Of a stretch of DNA of 64,000 nt, positions 40,870 to 51,263 are shown piece by piece. Source of the DNA: Rhodococcus sp. 06-462-5 (lineage in GTDB: Bacteria > Actinomycetota > Actinomycetes > Mycobacteriales > Mycobacteriaceae). Location: the NCBI RefSeq assembly GCF_002258315.1, contig NZ_NOYD01000018.1, positions 186,001 through 250,000 on the forward strand, read 5' to 3'. The notes under the pieces were generated by a model. That model was not told the origin of the DNA and made no database searches. It worked only from the letters and a program-made list of their open reading frames with translations. Position 1 is the first letter of the stretch. Every line of letters begins with the position of its first letter. The translations under genes and the position numbers were made by a program.

Positions 40870-43503
40870 TCAGGCCGCCGCGACGGCGGGTTCCGCATAC
40901 GCGACGACGAGTTCTCCGTCGACCACCGTGACGGCGATGGTGCCGCCGGGTTCGATGTCCCCTCGCAGTAGCGCGCGACCGATCCTGGTCTCGACCTCGT
41001 GGGCGATGTATCGACGCAGTGGCCGTGCACCGTAGACCGGGTCGAATCCGCGTTCGGCGACGAGCCTGCGCGCGTCCGGGGTGATGTCCAGGTCGATCCT
41101 GCGCTCCGACAACCGGTTCCGAAGATCGGCGAGCTGCAACCCGACGATGTGCTCGATCTGGGGCAGGGTGAGTGGGGTGAACAGCACGATGTCGTCGACC
41201 CGGTTCAGGAACTCGGGACGGAAATGCCCACGCAGTTCCGCGAAAACCCGCTCGCGGGCGTTCGGCTCGATCTCGCCGTCGGGTGTGACTCCTTCGAGGA
41301 GATGCTGGGAGCCGATGTTGGAGGTCATGATGATGACTGTGTTCCTGAAATCGACCTGCCTGCCTTGTGAATCGGTGATCCGGCCGTCGTCGAGCACCTG
41401 TAGCAGGGTATTGAAGACATCTGCGTGCGCCTTCTCGATCTCGTCGAAAAGCACTACGGAGTAGGGCTTTCGGCGCACCGCCTCGGTGAGCTGTCCGCCC
41501 TCGTCGTACCCCACGTATCCGGGAGGTGCCCCGATGAGCCGGCTCACCGTGTGCCGCTCCTGGTACTCGCTCATGTCCAGGCGCACCATGTTGTCTTCGC
41601 TGTCGAAGAGAGCACCGGCCAATGTTTTTGCGAGCTCGGTCTTTCCCACGCCCGTCGGGCCCAGAAAGATGAACGACCCGATCGGCCGACGTGGATCACG
41701 GATGCCGGACCTCGCCCGGATCACCGCGTCCGCGACCAGCTGCACCGCCTCGTCCTGACCGACGACCCTCTCGTGCAGAATCTCGTCGAGCTGCAACAAC
41801 TTCTGTCGCTCGCCTTCCTGCAGCCGAGCGACCGGGATCGAAGTCCACGCAGCCACGATTTCCGCGATCTCGTCCTCGGTGACCACTTCGCGCAACAGCG
41901 GGCTCCGGCATTGTCTGGTGGCCAGTTGCTCCTCTGCCGACTCGAGCCTGCGTTCGAGCTCGACGATCTCGCCGTAGCGCAACTCGGCGGCCCGATTGAG
42001 GTCGTAGGCGCGCTCCGCCTCCTCGGCCTCGTGGCGCAGGCGCTCGAGCTCGCTCCGAAGCTCTTGCACCCGGCGGATCGCCTGTCGTTCCGCCTCCCAC
42101 TGAGCGTGCCGGGCATCGGCCTCGGCCCGCAGGTCGGCCAGCTCCTTGCGCAGCTCGTCGAGGCGCGCCTTGCTCGCTCCGTCGGTCTCTTTGGACAGCG
42201 CGGCATCTTCGATCTCGAGCCGGGTCACCTTCCGGGTGAGTTCGTCGAGTTCGGCCGGCATCGAATCGATTTCGGTGCGCAACCGAGCGCACGCCTCGTC
42301 GACCAGATCGATGGCCTTGTCCGGGAGAAAGCGGTCGGTGATGTAGCGGTGCGAGAGGGTGACGGCAGCGACGAGAGCGCCGTCCTGAATCTTCACGCCG
42401 TGAAACACCTCGAGGCGTTCGCGGAGTCCGCGCAGGATCGAGATGGCATCCTCGGCGCTCGGCTCGTCGACGAGGACGGTTTGGAACCGTCGCTCCAATG
42501 CCGCATCGGATTCGATGTGCTTGCGATACTCGTCGAGCGTGGTGGCACCGATCATGTGCAGCTCGCCTCGGGCGAGCATCGGCTTGAGCATGTTGCCGGC
42601 GTCGAGGGACCCCTCACCGCCTGCTGATCCGGCACCGACCACGGTATGCAACTCGTCGACGAACAACAGAATCCGCCCGTCGGCTGCCTTCACCTCGGCC
42701 AGTACCGCCTGCAGACGCTCCTCGAATTCCCCGCGGTACTTCGCACCGGCCACCAGGGAACCCATGTCGAGTGAGAAGATCGTTCTGTCGCGCAGGCCTT
42801 CCGGAACGTCGCCGCGGACGATCCGCTGGGCAAGGCCCTCGACGATCGCGGTCTTCCCGACGCCTGGATCGCCGATGAGAACCGGATTGTTCTTGGTCTT
42901 GCGGCTCAGGATCTGCGTGACCCTGCGGATTTCGGCGTCTCGTCCGATCACCGGATCGAGTTTGCCGGCCCGCCCCTCGGCGACGAGGTCGCGTCCGTAC
43001 TTCTCCAGCGCGTCGTACGCACCTTCCGGGCTGGCCGAGGTGACGCGTTGATTGCCGCGCACCTTCGTCAGCGCTGTGAGGAAGGAGTCCCTGGTGATTC
43101 CATGACGGGCGAGAACTCGCCCTGCCGCAGTGGCCGAACCCTCTTCGGCGAGGCCCATCAGGAGATGCTCCACCGACACGTAGGAATCCTTGAGCCGCTT
43201 CGCCTCTCGCTCGGCGGCGTCGAGGAGCACGGACAAGCGTCGGGTGATCGTCACCTGACCGGTCCCGGCACCGGGGCCGCTGACCTTGGGCCTTCGCGAG
43301 AGTTCACCTTCCAGATCGGATTGCAGGGCATCGACCTCGGCACCGGCCTGCTCGAGCAATCGGGGCACCAACCCATCCTGCTGACCGACCAAGGCGAGCA
43401 GCAGGTGCTCTCCGTCGACCTCGGTGTGACCCATTCTGGTCGCAAGGCTCTGGGCCTCCTGCAGCGCTTCGCGCGACTTCTCGGTCAGGTTGCTGATGTC
43501 CAT
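40870..43503 (-). CDS. clpB: ATP-dependent disaggregase ClpB
   Basis: An 877-residue Hsp100. Clp N-domain repeats at 1-145, first AAA+ with GDPGVGKT near 207-214, coiled M-domain about 405-525, second AAA+ with GPTGVGKT near 603-610 and [19 protein letters not shown]. There is no ClpP-binding loop evident, as expected for ClpB. It threads aggregated proteins with DnaK help. It overlaps the cbpM gene by 19 bases and is in the same operon as its partners DnaK, GrpE and DnaJ. The locus looks like an accessory copy of the chaperone set; a main set elsewhere is assumed. Confidence 0.93.
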   Translation of the reverse strand: MDISNLTEKSREALQEAQSLATRMGHTEVDGEHLLLALVGQQDGLVPRLLEQAGAEVDALQSDLEGELSRRPKVSGPGAGTGQVTITRRLSVLLDAAEREAKRLKDSYVSVEHLLMGLAEEGSATAAGRVLARHGITRDSFLTALTKVRGNQRVTSASPEGAYDALEKYGRDLVAEGRAGKLDPVIGRDAEIRRVTQILSRKTKNNPVLIGDPGVGKTAIVEGLAQRIVRGDVPEGLRDRTIFSLDMGSLVAGAKYRGEFEERLQAVLAEVKAADGRILLFVDELHTVVGAGSAGGEGSLDAGNMLKPMLARGELHMIGATTLDEYRKHIESDAALERRFQTVLVDEPSAEDAISILRGLRERLEVFHGVKIQDGALVAAVTLSHRYITDRFLPDKAIDLVDEACARLRTEIDSMPAELDELTRKVTRLEIEDAALSKETDGASKARLDELRKELADLRAEADARHAQWEAERQAIRRVQELRSELERLRHEAEEAERAYDLNRAAELRYGEIVELERRLESAEEQLATRQCRSPLLREVVTEDEIAEIVAAWTSIPVARLQEGERQKLLQLDEILHERVVGQDEAVQLVADAVIRARSGIRDPRRPIGSFIFLGPTGVGKTELAKTLAGALFDSEDNMVRLDMSEYQERHTVSRLIGAPPGYVGYDEGGQLTEAVRRKPYSVVLFDEIEKAHADVFNTLLQVLDDGRITDSQGRQVDFRNTVIIMTSNIGSQHLLEGVTPDGEIEPNARERVFAELRGHFRPEFLNRVDDIVLFTPLTLPQIEHIVGLQLADLRNRLSERRIDLDITPDARRLVAERGFDPVYGARPLRRYIAHEVETRIGRALLRGDIEPGGTIAVTVVDGELVVAYAEPAVAAA

Positions 43504-43814
43504 GTGGTTGTCCTCCTTCTGCGGGAAGATGCTTCGAGTGTCTCGATTCGTTCCAGCAGGTCGAGCACGAGCCCGATTGCCGAGTAGTTCAGGCCGAGAC
43601 CGGTCCGCAGTCGTCGAATGCGGGCAGCATGGGCCACTTCGGTTGGTGCGAAGAACATTTCGCCACCTACGACGCGGTCGGCGTCGAGCAGACCGAGGGC
43701 CACGAGCTTCCGTGCCAGTTCCGGATGCAGCCCGGTACGTTCGGCGAAGGCGTCGGTCGACAGTTCGGTGCGACGAACCAGTACGTACCGGACCACCGGG
43801 TTCGGGTCGCTCAT
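43485..43814 (-). CDS. Chaperone-modulator CbpM-like (MerR-type) protein
   Basis: A 109-residue protein: [20 protein letters not shown], then a MerR-like helical region [20 protein letters not shown] and [19 protein letters not shown]. This is the CbpM/HspR size and pattern. CbpM binds and restrains the J-domain protein CbpA encoded next to it; HspR would repress the operon. No HAIR operator was found upstream of dnaK, so CbpM is favoured. Start ATG 43814 overlaps the dnaJ stop (ATGA). Confidence 0.7.
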   Translation of the reverse strand: MSDPNPVVRYVLVRRTELSTDAFAERTGLHPELARKLVALGLLDADRVVGGEMFFAPTEVAHAARIRRLRTGLGLNYSAIGLVLDLLERIETLEASSRRRRTTTWTSAT

Positions 43815-44740
43815 GTCTTTGTCCTCGGATCGAAGTTCGATTCTGCGGCCAACTGCTCGAACAGTGCGCGTTCGCGTGTTGTCGGTTTCGACGGCACCAT
43901 CACCTTGATCTCGGCATACAGGTTGCCGTTGGTGCCACGTGGATTCGGCATTCCTTCGCCGCGCAGGCGCAGCTTCCTTCCAGTCGACGAGCCCGGAGCC
44001 ACTTTGACTTTCGCCTCGCCACCCGGGGTGGTGACGGCGACGGTCGCCCCGAGAACCGCCTCCCATGGCGATACCGGGAGGTCGACGTGAATGTCTCGGC
44101 CCTGTACTCGGAACCGGGAATGTGGCTCGATCCGCACCACGAGGTACAGATCCCCTGGCGGCGCGCCGCCGTTGCTCCGTCCGCCTTGTCCGGCCAACCG
44201 AATTCGCTGGCCGTCCACGACCCCGGCCGGAATGTCGACGTCGTACTGCCGTCCGTCCAGCCCGAGCGTGCGTGTGCCGCCCCGATACGCCTCCTCGACC
44301 GTCAAGGCCAGTTCCGCTTCCTGATCGGCACCGGGAATCGGCCCGTACCCGCCACCGCCGCCGAACATCTGCCCGAAGAGGTCGTCGAGATCGACGCCGC
44401 CGTCGCCACCGGGACCGAAGTGCACGCGTCTGCCCCCGCGGTCGTATCCTCCGCCGCTGTTCCCGCCACCGCCGTACCCACCCGAGTTGGTGCGGGTCCG
44501 TTCGTCGTAATCCTCGGGGACACGCCGAAAGTCGGCACCGAACCGGTCGTAGCGTTTCCGGGTGTCCGGGTCGGACAACACCTGGTAGGCCTCGTTCATC
44601 TCCTTGAACGTGTCTTCCGCAGTGGGGTCCTTGTTCACGTCGGGGTGATACTTGCGAGCCAGCTTGCGGTAGGCCTGCTGGATCTCGTCGGTGCTCGCAC
44701 CCCGCGGGACTCCGAGCGATTCGTAGTGGTCACGCGCCAT
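43811..44740 (-). CDS. J-domain co-chaperone (CbpA/DnaJ2 type, no zinc fingers)
   Basis: A 309-residue Hsp40. J domain at 1-70 with KYHPDVNKD (HPD), Gly-rich linker at about 85-135, then two substrate-binding beta domains beginning [17 protein letters not shown]. The CxxCxGxG zinc fingers of classical DnaJ are absent, as in CbpA. It stimulates DnaK ATPase and delivers clients. It lies 6 bases after grpE and overlaps cbpM, so it is the middle of the operon. Confidence 0.9.
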   Translation of the reverse strand: MARDHYESLGVPRGASTDEIQQAYRKLARKYHPDVNKDPTAEDTFKEMNEAYQVLSDPDTRKRYDRFGADFRRVPEDYDERTRTNSGGYGGGGNSGGGYDRGGRRVHFGPGGDGGVDLDDLFGQMFGGGGGYGPIPGADQEAELALTVEEAYRGGTRTLGLDGRQYDVDIPAGVVDGQRIRLAGQGGRSNGGAPPGDLYLVVRIEPHSRFRVQGRDIHVDLPVSPWEAVLGATVAVTTPGGEAKVKVAPGSSTGRKLRLRGEGMPNPRGTNGNLYAEIKVMVPSKPTTRERALFEQLAAESNFDPRTKT

Positions 44741-44746
44741 CGGTGC

Positions 44747-45271
44747 TCACCCCTCGGGGCGGCTGACGACCACCGACGCCGGCCGCAGTTGCCGTCCGTC
44801 CTCTCCGTAACCCGGACGGACGACGTCGATCACGGTCCCGGACGGAAGGTCGGGCCGGACCACCACGCTGACCACTTCGTGCAATTGCGGGGAGAACGGA
44901 ACTCCGACCTCGTCGTGACGCTCGAAACCGAACCGTGACAGCACCTGCACCGCCTGATCGCGGATCGCCTTGACGCCGTCGACAACGGTCTGCGAATCGC
45001 TGTCCGCATGTGCCAACGCAAGTTCCAGATTGTCCAGTACCGGCAGCCACGCCGCGGACACCTTCGTCACCTCCGCGGCCCTTTCTCGCTCCAGGTCCTT
45101 GGCATACCGCTTGCGCAGGTTGTCCAGATCGGCAAGGGCTCTGCGCCAGCGGTCGTCGAGTCGAGCCGCCTCGGCGCTCGTGTCGGCATGATCCGGTACC
45201 GTCTCGGTTCGATCTCCCTCCGTGACGTCGGCCGCTGGTTCGGGTGTCGAATGATCTGCAGCCCTTTCCAT
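44747..45271 (-). CDS. grpE: Nucleotide exchange factor GrpE
   Basis: A 174-residue protein. An acidic N-terminal tail is followed by the long dimer helix (RRALADLDNLRKRYAKDLER), the LPVLDNLELAL segment and the beta domain with QVLSRFGFE and PQLHEVVS. It releases ADP from DnaK. Only 8 bases separate it from the dnaK stop. Normal length for actinobacterial GrpE apart from a shorter tail. Confidence 0.9.
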   Translation of the reverse strand: MERAADHSTPEPAADVTEGDRTETVPDHADTSAEAARLDDRWRRALADLDNLRKRYAKDLERERAAEVTKVSAAWLPVLDNLELALAHADSDSQTVVDGVKAIRDQAVQVLSRFGFERHDEVGVPFSPQLHEVVSVVVRPDLPSGTVIDVVRPGYGEDGRQLRPASVVVSRPEG

Positions 45272-45279
45272 CTCGTGCC

Positions 45280-47160
45280 TCAGCTTCGATCGAATTCGGC
45301 GTCGATCACGTCGTCGTCATCGGTCGAGGCCGCGTCCGCGCCACCGACCTGACGTCCGTCACCGCCGTCCTGTACCGGCACGAGCCCGTAGAGGAGCTGT
45401 TGGAGCTCGGAGGCGAGTGGTTGTACATCTGCAGGCGAAGCGCCGTCCTTCACGGCCTTTCTGGCATCGGCGATCAGCATCTCGGCCCGTGCCCTGTCGT
45501 GCGGTGGCGCGCTGTCGCCGAGTTCGGCGAGTCGCCGTTCCACCTGATACGCAACGGAATCGAGTTCGTTGCGCGCGTCGACAGCTTTGCGCAGCGCCTC
45601 GTCATCGCCCCGATTCCGTTCGGCCTCGGCCAGCATGCGTTCGACCTCGCTCGGGTCCAGATTGCTCTGCTCACTGATCGTGATGCTCTGTTCCTTGCCG
45701 GTGTCCTTGTCCCTGGCCGTGACATTGAGGATGCCGTTGGCGTCGATATCGAACGTGACCTCGACCTGGGCGTCGCCGCGCGGTGCGGGCCGGATGTCTT
45801 CCAGACGGAAACGTCCGAGCGAACGGTTGTCGGCGGCCCGCTCGCGTTCGCCCTGCAGCACAACGACATCCACGGCGGACTGCTCGTCCTCCGCGGTGGA
45901 GAACACTTCGCTGCGGCGGGCCGGGATGGTCGTGTTGCGCTCGATGATCTTGGTCATCACCCCGCCCTGTGTCTCGACGCCGAGAGACAACGGGGTGACG
46001 TCGAGCAGCAGCACGTCGGAGACCTCGCCCTTGAGTACGCCGGCTTGAACCGCCGCGCCGAGAGCCACGACTTCGTCCGGATTGACGCCCATGTGGGGGT
46101 CCTTGCCGCCGGTGAGCCGGCGAACCAGGGCTTGCACCGCCGGGATGCGCGTCGAACCACCGACCAGAATCACTTCGTCTATGTCGTTGGCGGTGACCTT
46201 GGCATCACTCATTGCCTGCTTCACCGGGTCGAGGCAGCGCTCCACGAGATCCGCCGTCAGATCCTCGAACTTCGATCGCATGACGGTGGTCGTGAGGTGC
46301 TTGGGACCGTCCGAATCGGCGGTGACGAACGGCAGGTTGACCTGGGCCTGGGTCACCGAGGACAACTCGACCTTGGCCTTCTCTGCGGCCTCGAAAAGGC
46401 GCTGCAATGCCTGTGCGTCCTTGCGTAGATCGATGTTCTCCACCTGCTGGAAGTCGTCGGCGAGGTAGTCCACCAGGCGTCGATCGAAGTCGTCCCCGCC
46501 CAGGTGAGAGTCGCCGGCCGTCGACCGAACCTCGACGACACCCTCGCCGACGTCGAGCAAGCTCACATCGAAGGTGCCGCCGCCGAGGTCGAAGACCAGT
46601 ACGGTTTCGTGGACCTGCTTGTCCATGCCGTACGCCAGCGCCGCAGCGGTCGGCTCGTTGATGATCCGTAGGACTTCGAGGCCCGCGATGCGGCCGGCGT
46701 CCTTGGTGGCGTTGCGCTGTGCGTCGTTGAAGTAGGCCGGAACTGTGATCACCGCTTCCTTGACCTTCTCGCCGAGAAACTTGCTCGCGTCGTCGACGAG
46801 CTTGCGCAGGACGAGGGCACTGATCTCCTCCGGCGCATACTTCTTGCCCCGCACATCGATTCGGGCCTCGCCGTTGTCACCGGGCGCGATGTCGAAGCTG
46901 ACCGCTCTTGCCTCATCGGAGATCTCGTCGTAGTGACGTCCGATGAAGCGTTTCGCCGAGTAGATCGTGCCCTTCGGGTTCAAGATCGCCTGCCGTCGGG
47001 CAAGCTGACCCACCAGCCGTTCTCCGCTCTCGGTGAAGGCCACCACCGACGGCGTCGTCCGCGCTCCCTCGATATTGGAGATCACCACCGGCTCGCCGCC
47101 TTGCCAGCTGGCGATGACGGAGTTGGTGGTGCCCAGGTCTATACCCACAGCTGTCGCCAT
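45280..47160 (-). CDS. dnaK: Molecular chaperone DnaK (accessory copy)
   Basis: A 626-residue Hsp70. N-terminal ATPase with [40 protein letters not shown] and [11 protein letters not shown]. The substrate domain begins near [13 protein letters not shown], and the lid ends in [13 protein letters not shown] 47160 is the family start; upstream frame is not conserved. First gene of a nine-gene stress operon. The sequence diverges somewhat from typical main DnaK (for example [10 protein letters not shown] in the lid), and the gene neighbours differ from the usual dnaK-grpE-dnaJ-hspR locus, so it is probably a second copy. Confidence 0.93.
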   Translation of the reverse strand: MATAVGIDLGTTNSVIASWQGGEPVVISNIEGARTTPSVVAFTESGERLVGQLARRQAILNPKGTIYSAKRFIGRHYDEISDEARAVSFDIAPGDNGEARIDVRGKKYAPEEISALVLRKLVDDASKFLGEKVKEAVITVPAYFNDAQRNATKDAGRIAGLEVLRIINEPTAAALAYGMDKQVHETVLVFDLGGGTFDVSLLDVGEGVVEVRSTAGDSHLGGDDFDRRLVDYLADDFQQVENIDLRKDAQALQRLFEAAEKAKVELSSVTQAQVNLPFVTADSDGPKHLTTTVMRSKFEDLTADLVERCLDPVKQAMSDAKVTANDIDEVILVGGSTRIPAVQALVRRLTGGKDPHMGVNPDEVVALGAAVQAGVLKGEVSDVLLLDVTPLSLGVETQGGVMTKIIERNTTIPARRSEVFSTAEDEQSAVDVVVLQGERERAADNRSLGRFRLEDIRPAPRGDAQVEVTFDIDANGILNVTARDKDTGKEQSITISEQSNLDPSEVERMLAEAERNRGDDEALRKAVDARNELDSVAYQVERRLAELGDSAPPHDRARAEMLIADARKAVKDGASPADVQPLASELQQLLYGLVPVQDGGDGRQVGGADAASTDDDDVIDAEFDRS

Positions 47161-47788
47161 GACTCGTTCCTTTCGATAGGTCCGGCCGGTGAGCATGTGG
47201 ACGGCGTCGTCCGTTACCCCGACATCGGCGAAGACTTGGTAGTGAGGTGGTTGTACTGGCTGGTACGAGTCGAGATCGACTCGCCTGTCGGGCAACGCAG
47301 GTCGGGAAGGTAGCCGGCAGGACGCAGCGCCGAAATGACTTCTCGAGAACGAATCAAGTTGATAGACAGCACTATTCGACGCGGCGACTAGGTTCACCGA
47401 CCTGAACTCCTTGGTCGCGATCGTCGTCGTCGGCGAGTGTCGGTCGTTCGATATTTCTGTATCCGTGCGGAATTCGATCGACCTGTCAGTCGATCGAGTA
47501 GATCGTGATCTTCGAGCCGATACGCGGTGTGGGCGGTTCGCAGCAGCACACTGAATTGACCGGTAACCCAAAACGTTGGCACATCAACATGTTTCGCGAC
47601 GTGACCGAAATTCGGCCGGCGCTGCACCTGGCGTGTCTATTCCCTCTACCGGTCGAGTCTCCTCTCTCGGCTGCGAGATTACTAGGGGCAAAACCAAATT
47701 CGTTCTTGCTCGGACTGCAGGCCCTTCCCTTTGCCGGTCCGAGGTGTGATGCTTAGCCGTGTCCACCACCTCGAACAGGAGAATCGTC
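47161..47788. other. Divergent regulatory region between dnaK operon and ABM-domain gene
   Basis: About 630 bases with no supported gene. No HAIR (CTTGAGT-N7-ACTCAAG) or CIRCE inverted repeat was found by eye. A short ATCAA-G-TTGAT palindrome lies near 47352. Control of the stress operon is therefore unresolved. Confidence 0.4.
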
Positions 47789-48085
47789 ATGGTCACCAAG
47801 GCACTGCTGGTCCGACTCGAAGCCAAGCCCGGCAAGGAAGATGCAGTCGAGGAGTTTCTCCGGTCGGCCCAACCGCTCGTCGAACAGGAGCCCGGCACCC
47901 GACCCTGGTTGGCGGTACGGTTCGGCCCATCGACGTTCGGCATCGTCGATGCTTTCCCGGACGACGCCGCCCGTGAAACGCATCTGAACGGACCGGTCGG
48001 CCAGGCTCTCGGCGAACGGGCGGACGAACTCTTCGCCTCGCCGCCCGAAATAAGCTACCTCGATGTACTCGCCGAGAAGCTCTGA
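47789..48085 (+). CDS. Antibiotic biosynthesis monooxygenase (ABM) domain protein
   Basis: A 98-residue ferredoxin-like fold protein: MVTKALLVRLEAKPGKEDAV, then TWLA-like PWLAVRFGPSTFGIVDAF and a DELFASPPEI tail. ABM-fold proteins include quinone-forming monooxygenases and many of unknown role; no catalytic pair can be assigned. ATG 47789 with AGGAG upstream is chosen. Monocistronic. Confidence 0.75.
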   Translation: MVTKALLVRLEAKPGKEDAVEEFLRSAQPLVEQEPGTRPWLAVRFGPSTFGIVDAFPDDAARETHLNGPVGQALGERADELFASPPEISYLDVLAEKL

Positions 48086-48326
48086 CCTGGACTGCACACT
48101 TCGCTCACCTGCGAGCCCGACTGTCGTTGTGAATTGTTGGCCCGCTTCGGTTGTCCGCTCGGGTGTGTGCCGACAACATGTCCACGCTGAGTGAGATCGG
48201 TTGTCCCAGTTGCATTCCGGTGATTCTGCGAGGTGCGTATCGTTCGTCGATCGGTTCGCGGACACCGGCGCTGTGACGCGCCGATAGGGGTGGGCACGAC
48301 CGGGTCTCGGCGCGAGTACCGTCGGC

Positions 48327-49301
48327 TCAGTCTCGGCGGCCGACCACCGGGTTCAGTTCGGAGGCCGCGAGGCCGCCGGGCTCGACACCGGGGAGGAACT
48401 CGCGCCACGTGCCACTGATCAGTGTCGGCGATTCCACGACCCGAGCCCCGTCGGCGAAATAGGTGGTGGCCAGTGCTCGGCGCGGCTGTGTCGTCCGGTT
48501 CGGCCCGGCGGTGTGGAAGCACAGCGCGGAGTGGAAGGACACGTCGCCCACTTCGAACGGTTCCGATGCCACCGCCACGCTGCGCTCGACGAAGCGCTGG
48601 GCGACGGCCTCGTCGTACGACGTGCCGACCTTGTCGAACTCCAGATCTGCGACCTCGTCGAGCACGTCTGCTCCGCGCGCGAACGACAGCGGACCCATGC
48701 GGCCGGGGATGGCCGACATCGGCATCCACGCGGTGACCGCCTGGACGGTCTGCAGTGGGAAATGCTCCGCGTCGTGATGCCAGGGCGTGCGTCCACAGCC
48801 GGGCTCCTTGGACAGCGCGTTGTCGTGGTAGAGCCGCACGGCCGGTTCGTCCAGCAAGGCTGCGGCCAGGCCGCCGATCCGGGGCGAGAGTGCCACGGCA
48901 CGCATCAGGTCGTCGTGGAGCCACATCTGCTCCAGTGCGGTGAACCGACCGGCGACGTTCTCGCCGTGCTCGGCGCGCAGTAGCTCCTCGAGGCGCTCGG
49001 CGAGGCGTCGTACCACGGCAGGGGAGAACACGGCGGGCAGCCGCACGAAGGCCTCCCGAGCGAAGGACTCGACCGCGGCCGGGTCGAGGTCGTACGGCTC
49101 GGCAAGCTCACGCTCGACCTGCTCGTCCGTGGCCGCGTCGACGTCCGGCAGGCCCGGCCCGTCGACCAACTCGGCGGGTGCATGGTCGTTGGCAGCAAGC
49201 GTGACGTACCAGTCCCACCAGTCCTGATCGTCGCCGGCCCAGTCCTGATCGATACCGCCATCGCGATTCTGTTCGGGGAGCCTGTCGTTCGTCAGAGCCA
49301 C
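48327..49301 (-). CDS. Phytanoyl-CoA dioxygenase (PhyH) family oxygenase
   Basis: A 324-residue Fe(II)/2-oxoglutarate oxygenase. The HxD pair is in TPWHHDAEHFP (about 173-183), with the distal His in SALCFHTAGPN near 262 and Arg shortly after. Such enzymes hydroxylate lipids or natural-product scaffolds. Its start overlaps the methyltransferase stop by ten bases, so the two are cotranscribed and may modify the same molecule. Substrate unknown. Confidence 0.8.
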   Translation of the reverse strand: MALTNDRLPEQNRDGGIDQDWAGDDQDWWDWYVTLAANDHAPAELVDGPGLPDVDAATDEQVERELAEPYDLDPAAVESFAREAFVRLPAVFSPAVVRRLAERLEELLRAEHGENVAGRFTALEQMWLHDDLMRAVALSPRIGGLAAALLDEPAVRLYHDNALSKEPGCGRTPWHHDAEHFPLQTVQAVTAWMPMSAIPGRMGPLSFARGADVLDEVADLEFDKVGTSYDEAVAQRFVERSVAVASEPFEVGDVSFHSALCFHTAGPNRTTQPRRALATTYFADGARVVESPTLISGTWREFLPGVEPGGLAASELNPVVGRRD

Positions 49302-50104
49302 AGCAGGGCCGCCTCGTGCGAGAAGGTGTAGGAACCCGACGCGTCGCGACAGGAGGCAAGGTAGTCGCCCAGCACGGGTGCCGCCTCCATCTCCTCCAGC
49401 GACACGGAGTCGTCGAAGGCGCAGCGCTGCAGAAAGCCCTCGGCGACAACACGATCGGATGTCCCGGTGGTGTACGTGACGCGCTGGTCACGCACATCCG
49501 CGCCGGCTCGAATCAGCGCGTCGCGCACCTGCTCGGCCGTCGTGTACGGGGTCGCGTCACGCACGCCTGCGCGAAAGGCGTCGTAGAACGCCAGGTAGTG
49601 GGAGCTCGCCGTGGCCTGCGCGACCAAACCGAGGCCGCCGGGGGCCAGTGCAGCCACGAATCGTTCTGCCGCGGAGTCCAATTCCGCTGGCGGAAGGGCG
49701 TACAGCGCGTGGGTGGCCCACACGATGTCGTACCCGGTCCGATCGGCGGGTAGGTCCTGCAGGGTCATCACCAGGTCGTCTCGAGGCACGAACGGTGTGC
49801 CGAGCGCTCCGCGCGCCTCGGCCACCGAGAACGCAGACGGGTCGAGCAGGTCGTAGGCCAACTCTGGCACCGTCGACAGATCGGTGTAGCGGCGTAGAGC
49901 GGTGGGGAACTTGCCGCTGCCGCAGGCCACGTCGAGCAGCGACCAGCCGTCGCGGCTGTGCTCGGCGAGCAGGGCGGGCCAGTCGGCGGCCAGTGCCAGT
50001 TGGTGGTAGTCCTCGGTGGCCAGGGCGTAGAAGGCCTCCATGCCTGTGCGGCCGGCCTCGCTCCAGTGCTCGAGACTGCGCTCGGCTGTGTCTCCGTTGC
50101 TCAT
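49292..50104 (-). CDS. Class I SAM-dependent methyltransferase
   Basis: A 270-residue Rossmann-fold methyltransferase with SAM motif LLDVACGSGKFPTAL near 52-66, acidic PELAYDLLDPS, DIVWATHALYALP and LAPGGLGLV. Substrate type not evident. ATG 50104 (MSNGDTAERSLEHW) is favoured; it lies in the 60-base divergent region opposite another methyltransferase gene. Overlap with the PhyH gene indicates a two-gene operon. Confidence 0.8.
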   Translation of the reverse strand: MSNGDTAERSLEHWSEAGRTGMEAFYALATEDYHQLALAADWPALLAEHSRDGWSLLDVACGSGKFPTALRRYTDLSTVPELAYDLLDPSAFSVAEARGALGTPFVPRDDLVMTLQDLPADRTGYDIVWATHALYALPPAELDSAAERFVAALAPGGLGLVAQATASSHYLAFYDAFRAGVRDATPYTTAEQVRDALIRAGADVRDQRVTYTTGTSDRVVAEGFLQRCAFDDSVSLEEMEAAPVLGDYLASCRDASGSYTFSHEAALLWL

Positions 50105-50164
50105 GGCACTCCTCTCGGGAAGCCAACCGCAACGCATTCCCGGGTGCGTCGTGGTTCACTCGAT

Positions 50165-51028
50165 GTGGTGTCCAACATAGCTCCGTATCAGTCGAGCGAC
50201 GCCGCAGCCGGGTTCCTCGACGCGTTACGCGCCCTGCGGCGTGACTCCGGGCCTCTGCCCGGTCTCGCGCCCGACTCCTACGCCCGAGACCACGCCGCTT
50301 TCGAGCGACTGTCCGACCAGCGCGGTCTTATCGCCGAGCACTTCGCCGCCCGGCTGGCAGCGATGGGGGATGGACCGATCTCGGTGCTGTCGGTGGGCTG
50401 CGGTGACGGGTCGCTGGACGTCCGGCTTGCCGCAGGTCTGGTGCAGCGGCTGTCCGGGGAACCGGTGCGGTACGTGGGCATCGACCCCTGGCCCGGGAGC
50501 GTGGAGCTGTTCACCGCCAGGATGGCCGCGCTGACGACCGACGAGCTCAGCGTCGATGCGCACGTCGCGTCCTTCGGTGACGCCCCGGTCGACGAGACTT
50601 TCGACGTCGTGTTGTTCGTGCACTCGATGTACTACGTCGCCGACGTGGGGGCGACGCTGCGAAGCGCTCTCGACCTGCTGCGGCCCGGCGGTGAGCTGTG
50701 GGTGGCCGTTGCACCGTCGGCCGCGCTCAACGCTCTGGTGGGCGTTCTCGCCCCGCCGCTCGAGGGCCACCGGCAGTGGTTCAGTGCCGACGTCGAGAAA
50801 GCCTTCGTCGACGGCGGGATCGCAGTGGACGACGTGGCCACTCTGGACGCGTTGGTCGACCTCGCCTCTGCCAGCGACGAGGTACTCGACTTCGCGGTGC
50901 AGGCCCGGCTGACTCCCGAGTTGTACGGCACCGTGCGGGCCTATCTCGACGCGGTCTCGGTGCCGGGCACCGACGGCAGACTTCGGGTGCCGCACCCGGT
51001 CGACGTGTTCGCCGCAACCCGTCGTTGA
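50165..51028 (+). CDS. Class I SAM-dependent methyltransferase
   Basis: A 287-residue methyltransferase with SVGCGDGSLDVRLAAGL (SAM loop, about 74-90), YVGIDPWPGS, DVVLFVHSMYYVAD and LLRPGGELWVAV. It is divergent from the methyltransferase/PhyH pair and separated by only 60 bases, so both directions likely share one promoter region. Start is one of two adjacent GTG codons (50165 or 50168). It resembles histamine-methyltransferase-like SAM enzymes in outline, but the substrate cannot be stated. Confidence 0.75.
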   Translation: MVSNIAPYQSSDAAAGFLDALRALRRDSGPLPGLAPDSYARDHAAFERLSDQRGLIAEHFAARLAAMGDGPISVLSVGCGDGSLDVRLAAGLVQRLSGEPVRYVGIDPWPGSVELFTARMAALTTDELSVDAHVASFGDAPVDETFDVVLFVHSMYYVADVGATLRSALDLLRPGGELWVAVAPSAALNALVGVLAPPLEGHRQWFSADVEKAFVDGGIAVDDVATLDALVDLASASDEVLDFAVQARLTPELYGTVRAYLDAVSVPGTDGRLRVPHPVDVFAATRR

Positions 51029-51263
51029 CCGGTCGCGCTGAGGATCTGTGCCGGCGATGTGCGGCCCGTCGCCGCGAATGAGCTCCTCGGGGGTCGGACA
51101 GACGCCCCTCGTCCTGAGCCACAGCGCGCGAACGGGGTGTGGATTGCCACCGGAGGCGAAAATCTTCGATTACATATTGACACGAAGGCGTTCCTAGTTG
51201 CATGGTGAACTGAGAACGGTGCCGTTCCTGTTTGGTGCCGATGACGGAATGTGGAGGAATGTC

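Noticed and set aside
47161-47788. HAIR or CIRCE heat-shock operators upstream of dnaK
   Set aside because: Only a short ATCAA-G-TTGAT palindrome was found; it does not match either consensus well enough to call.
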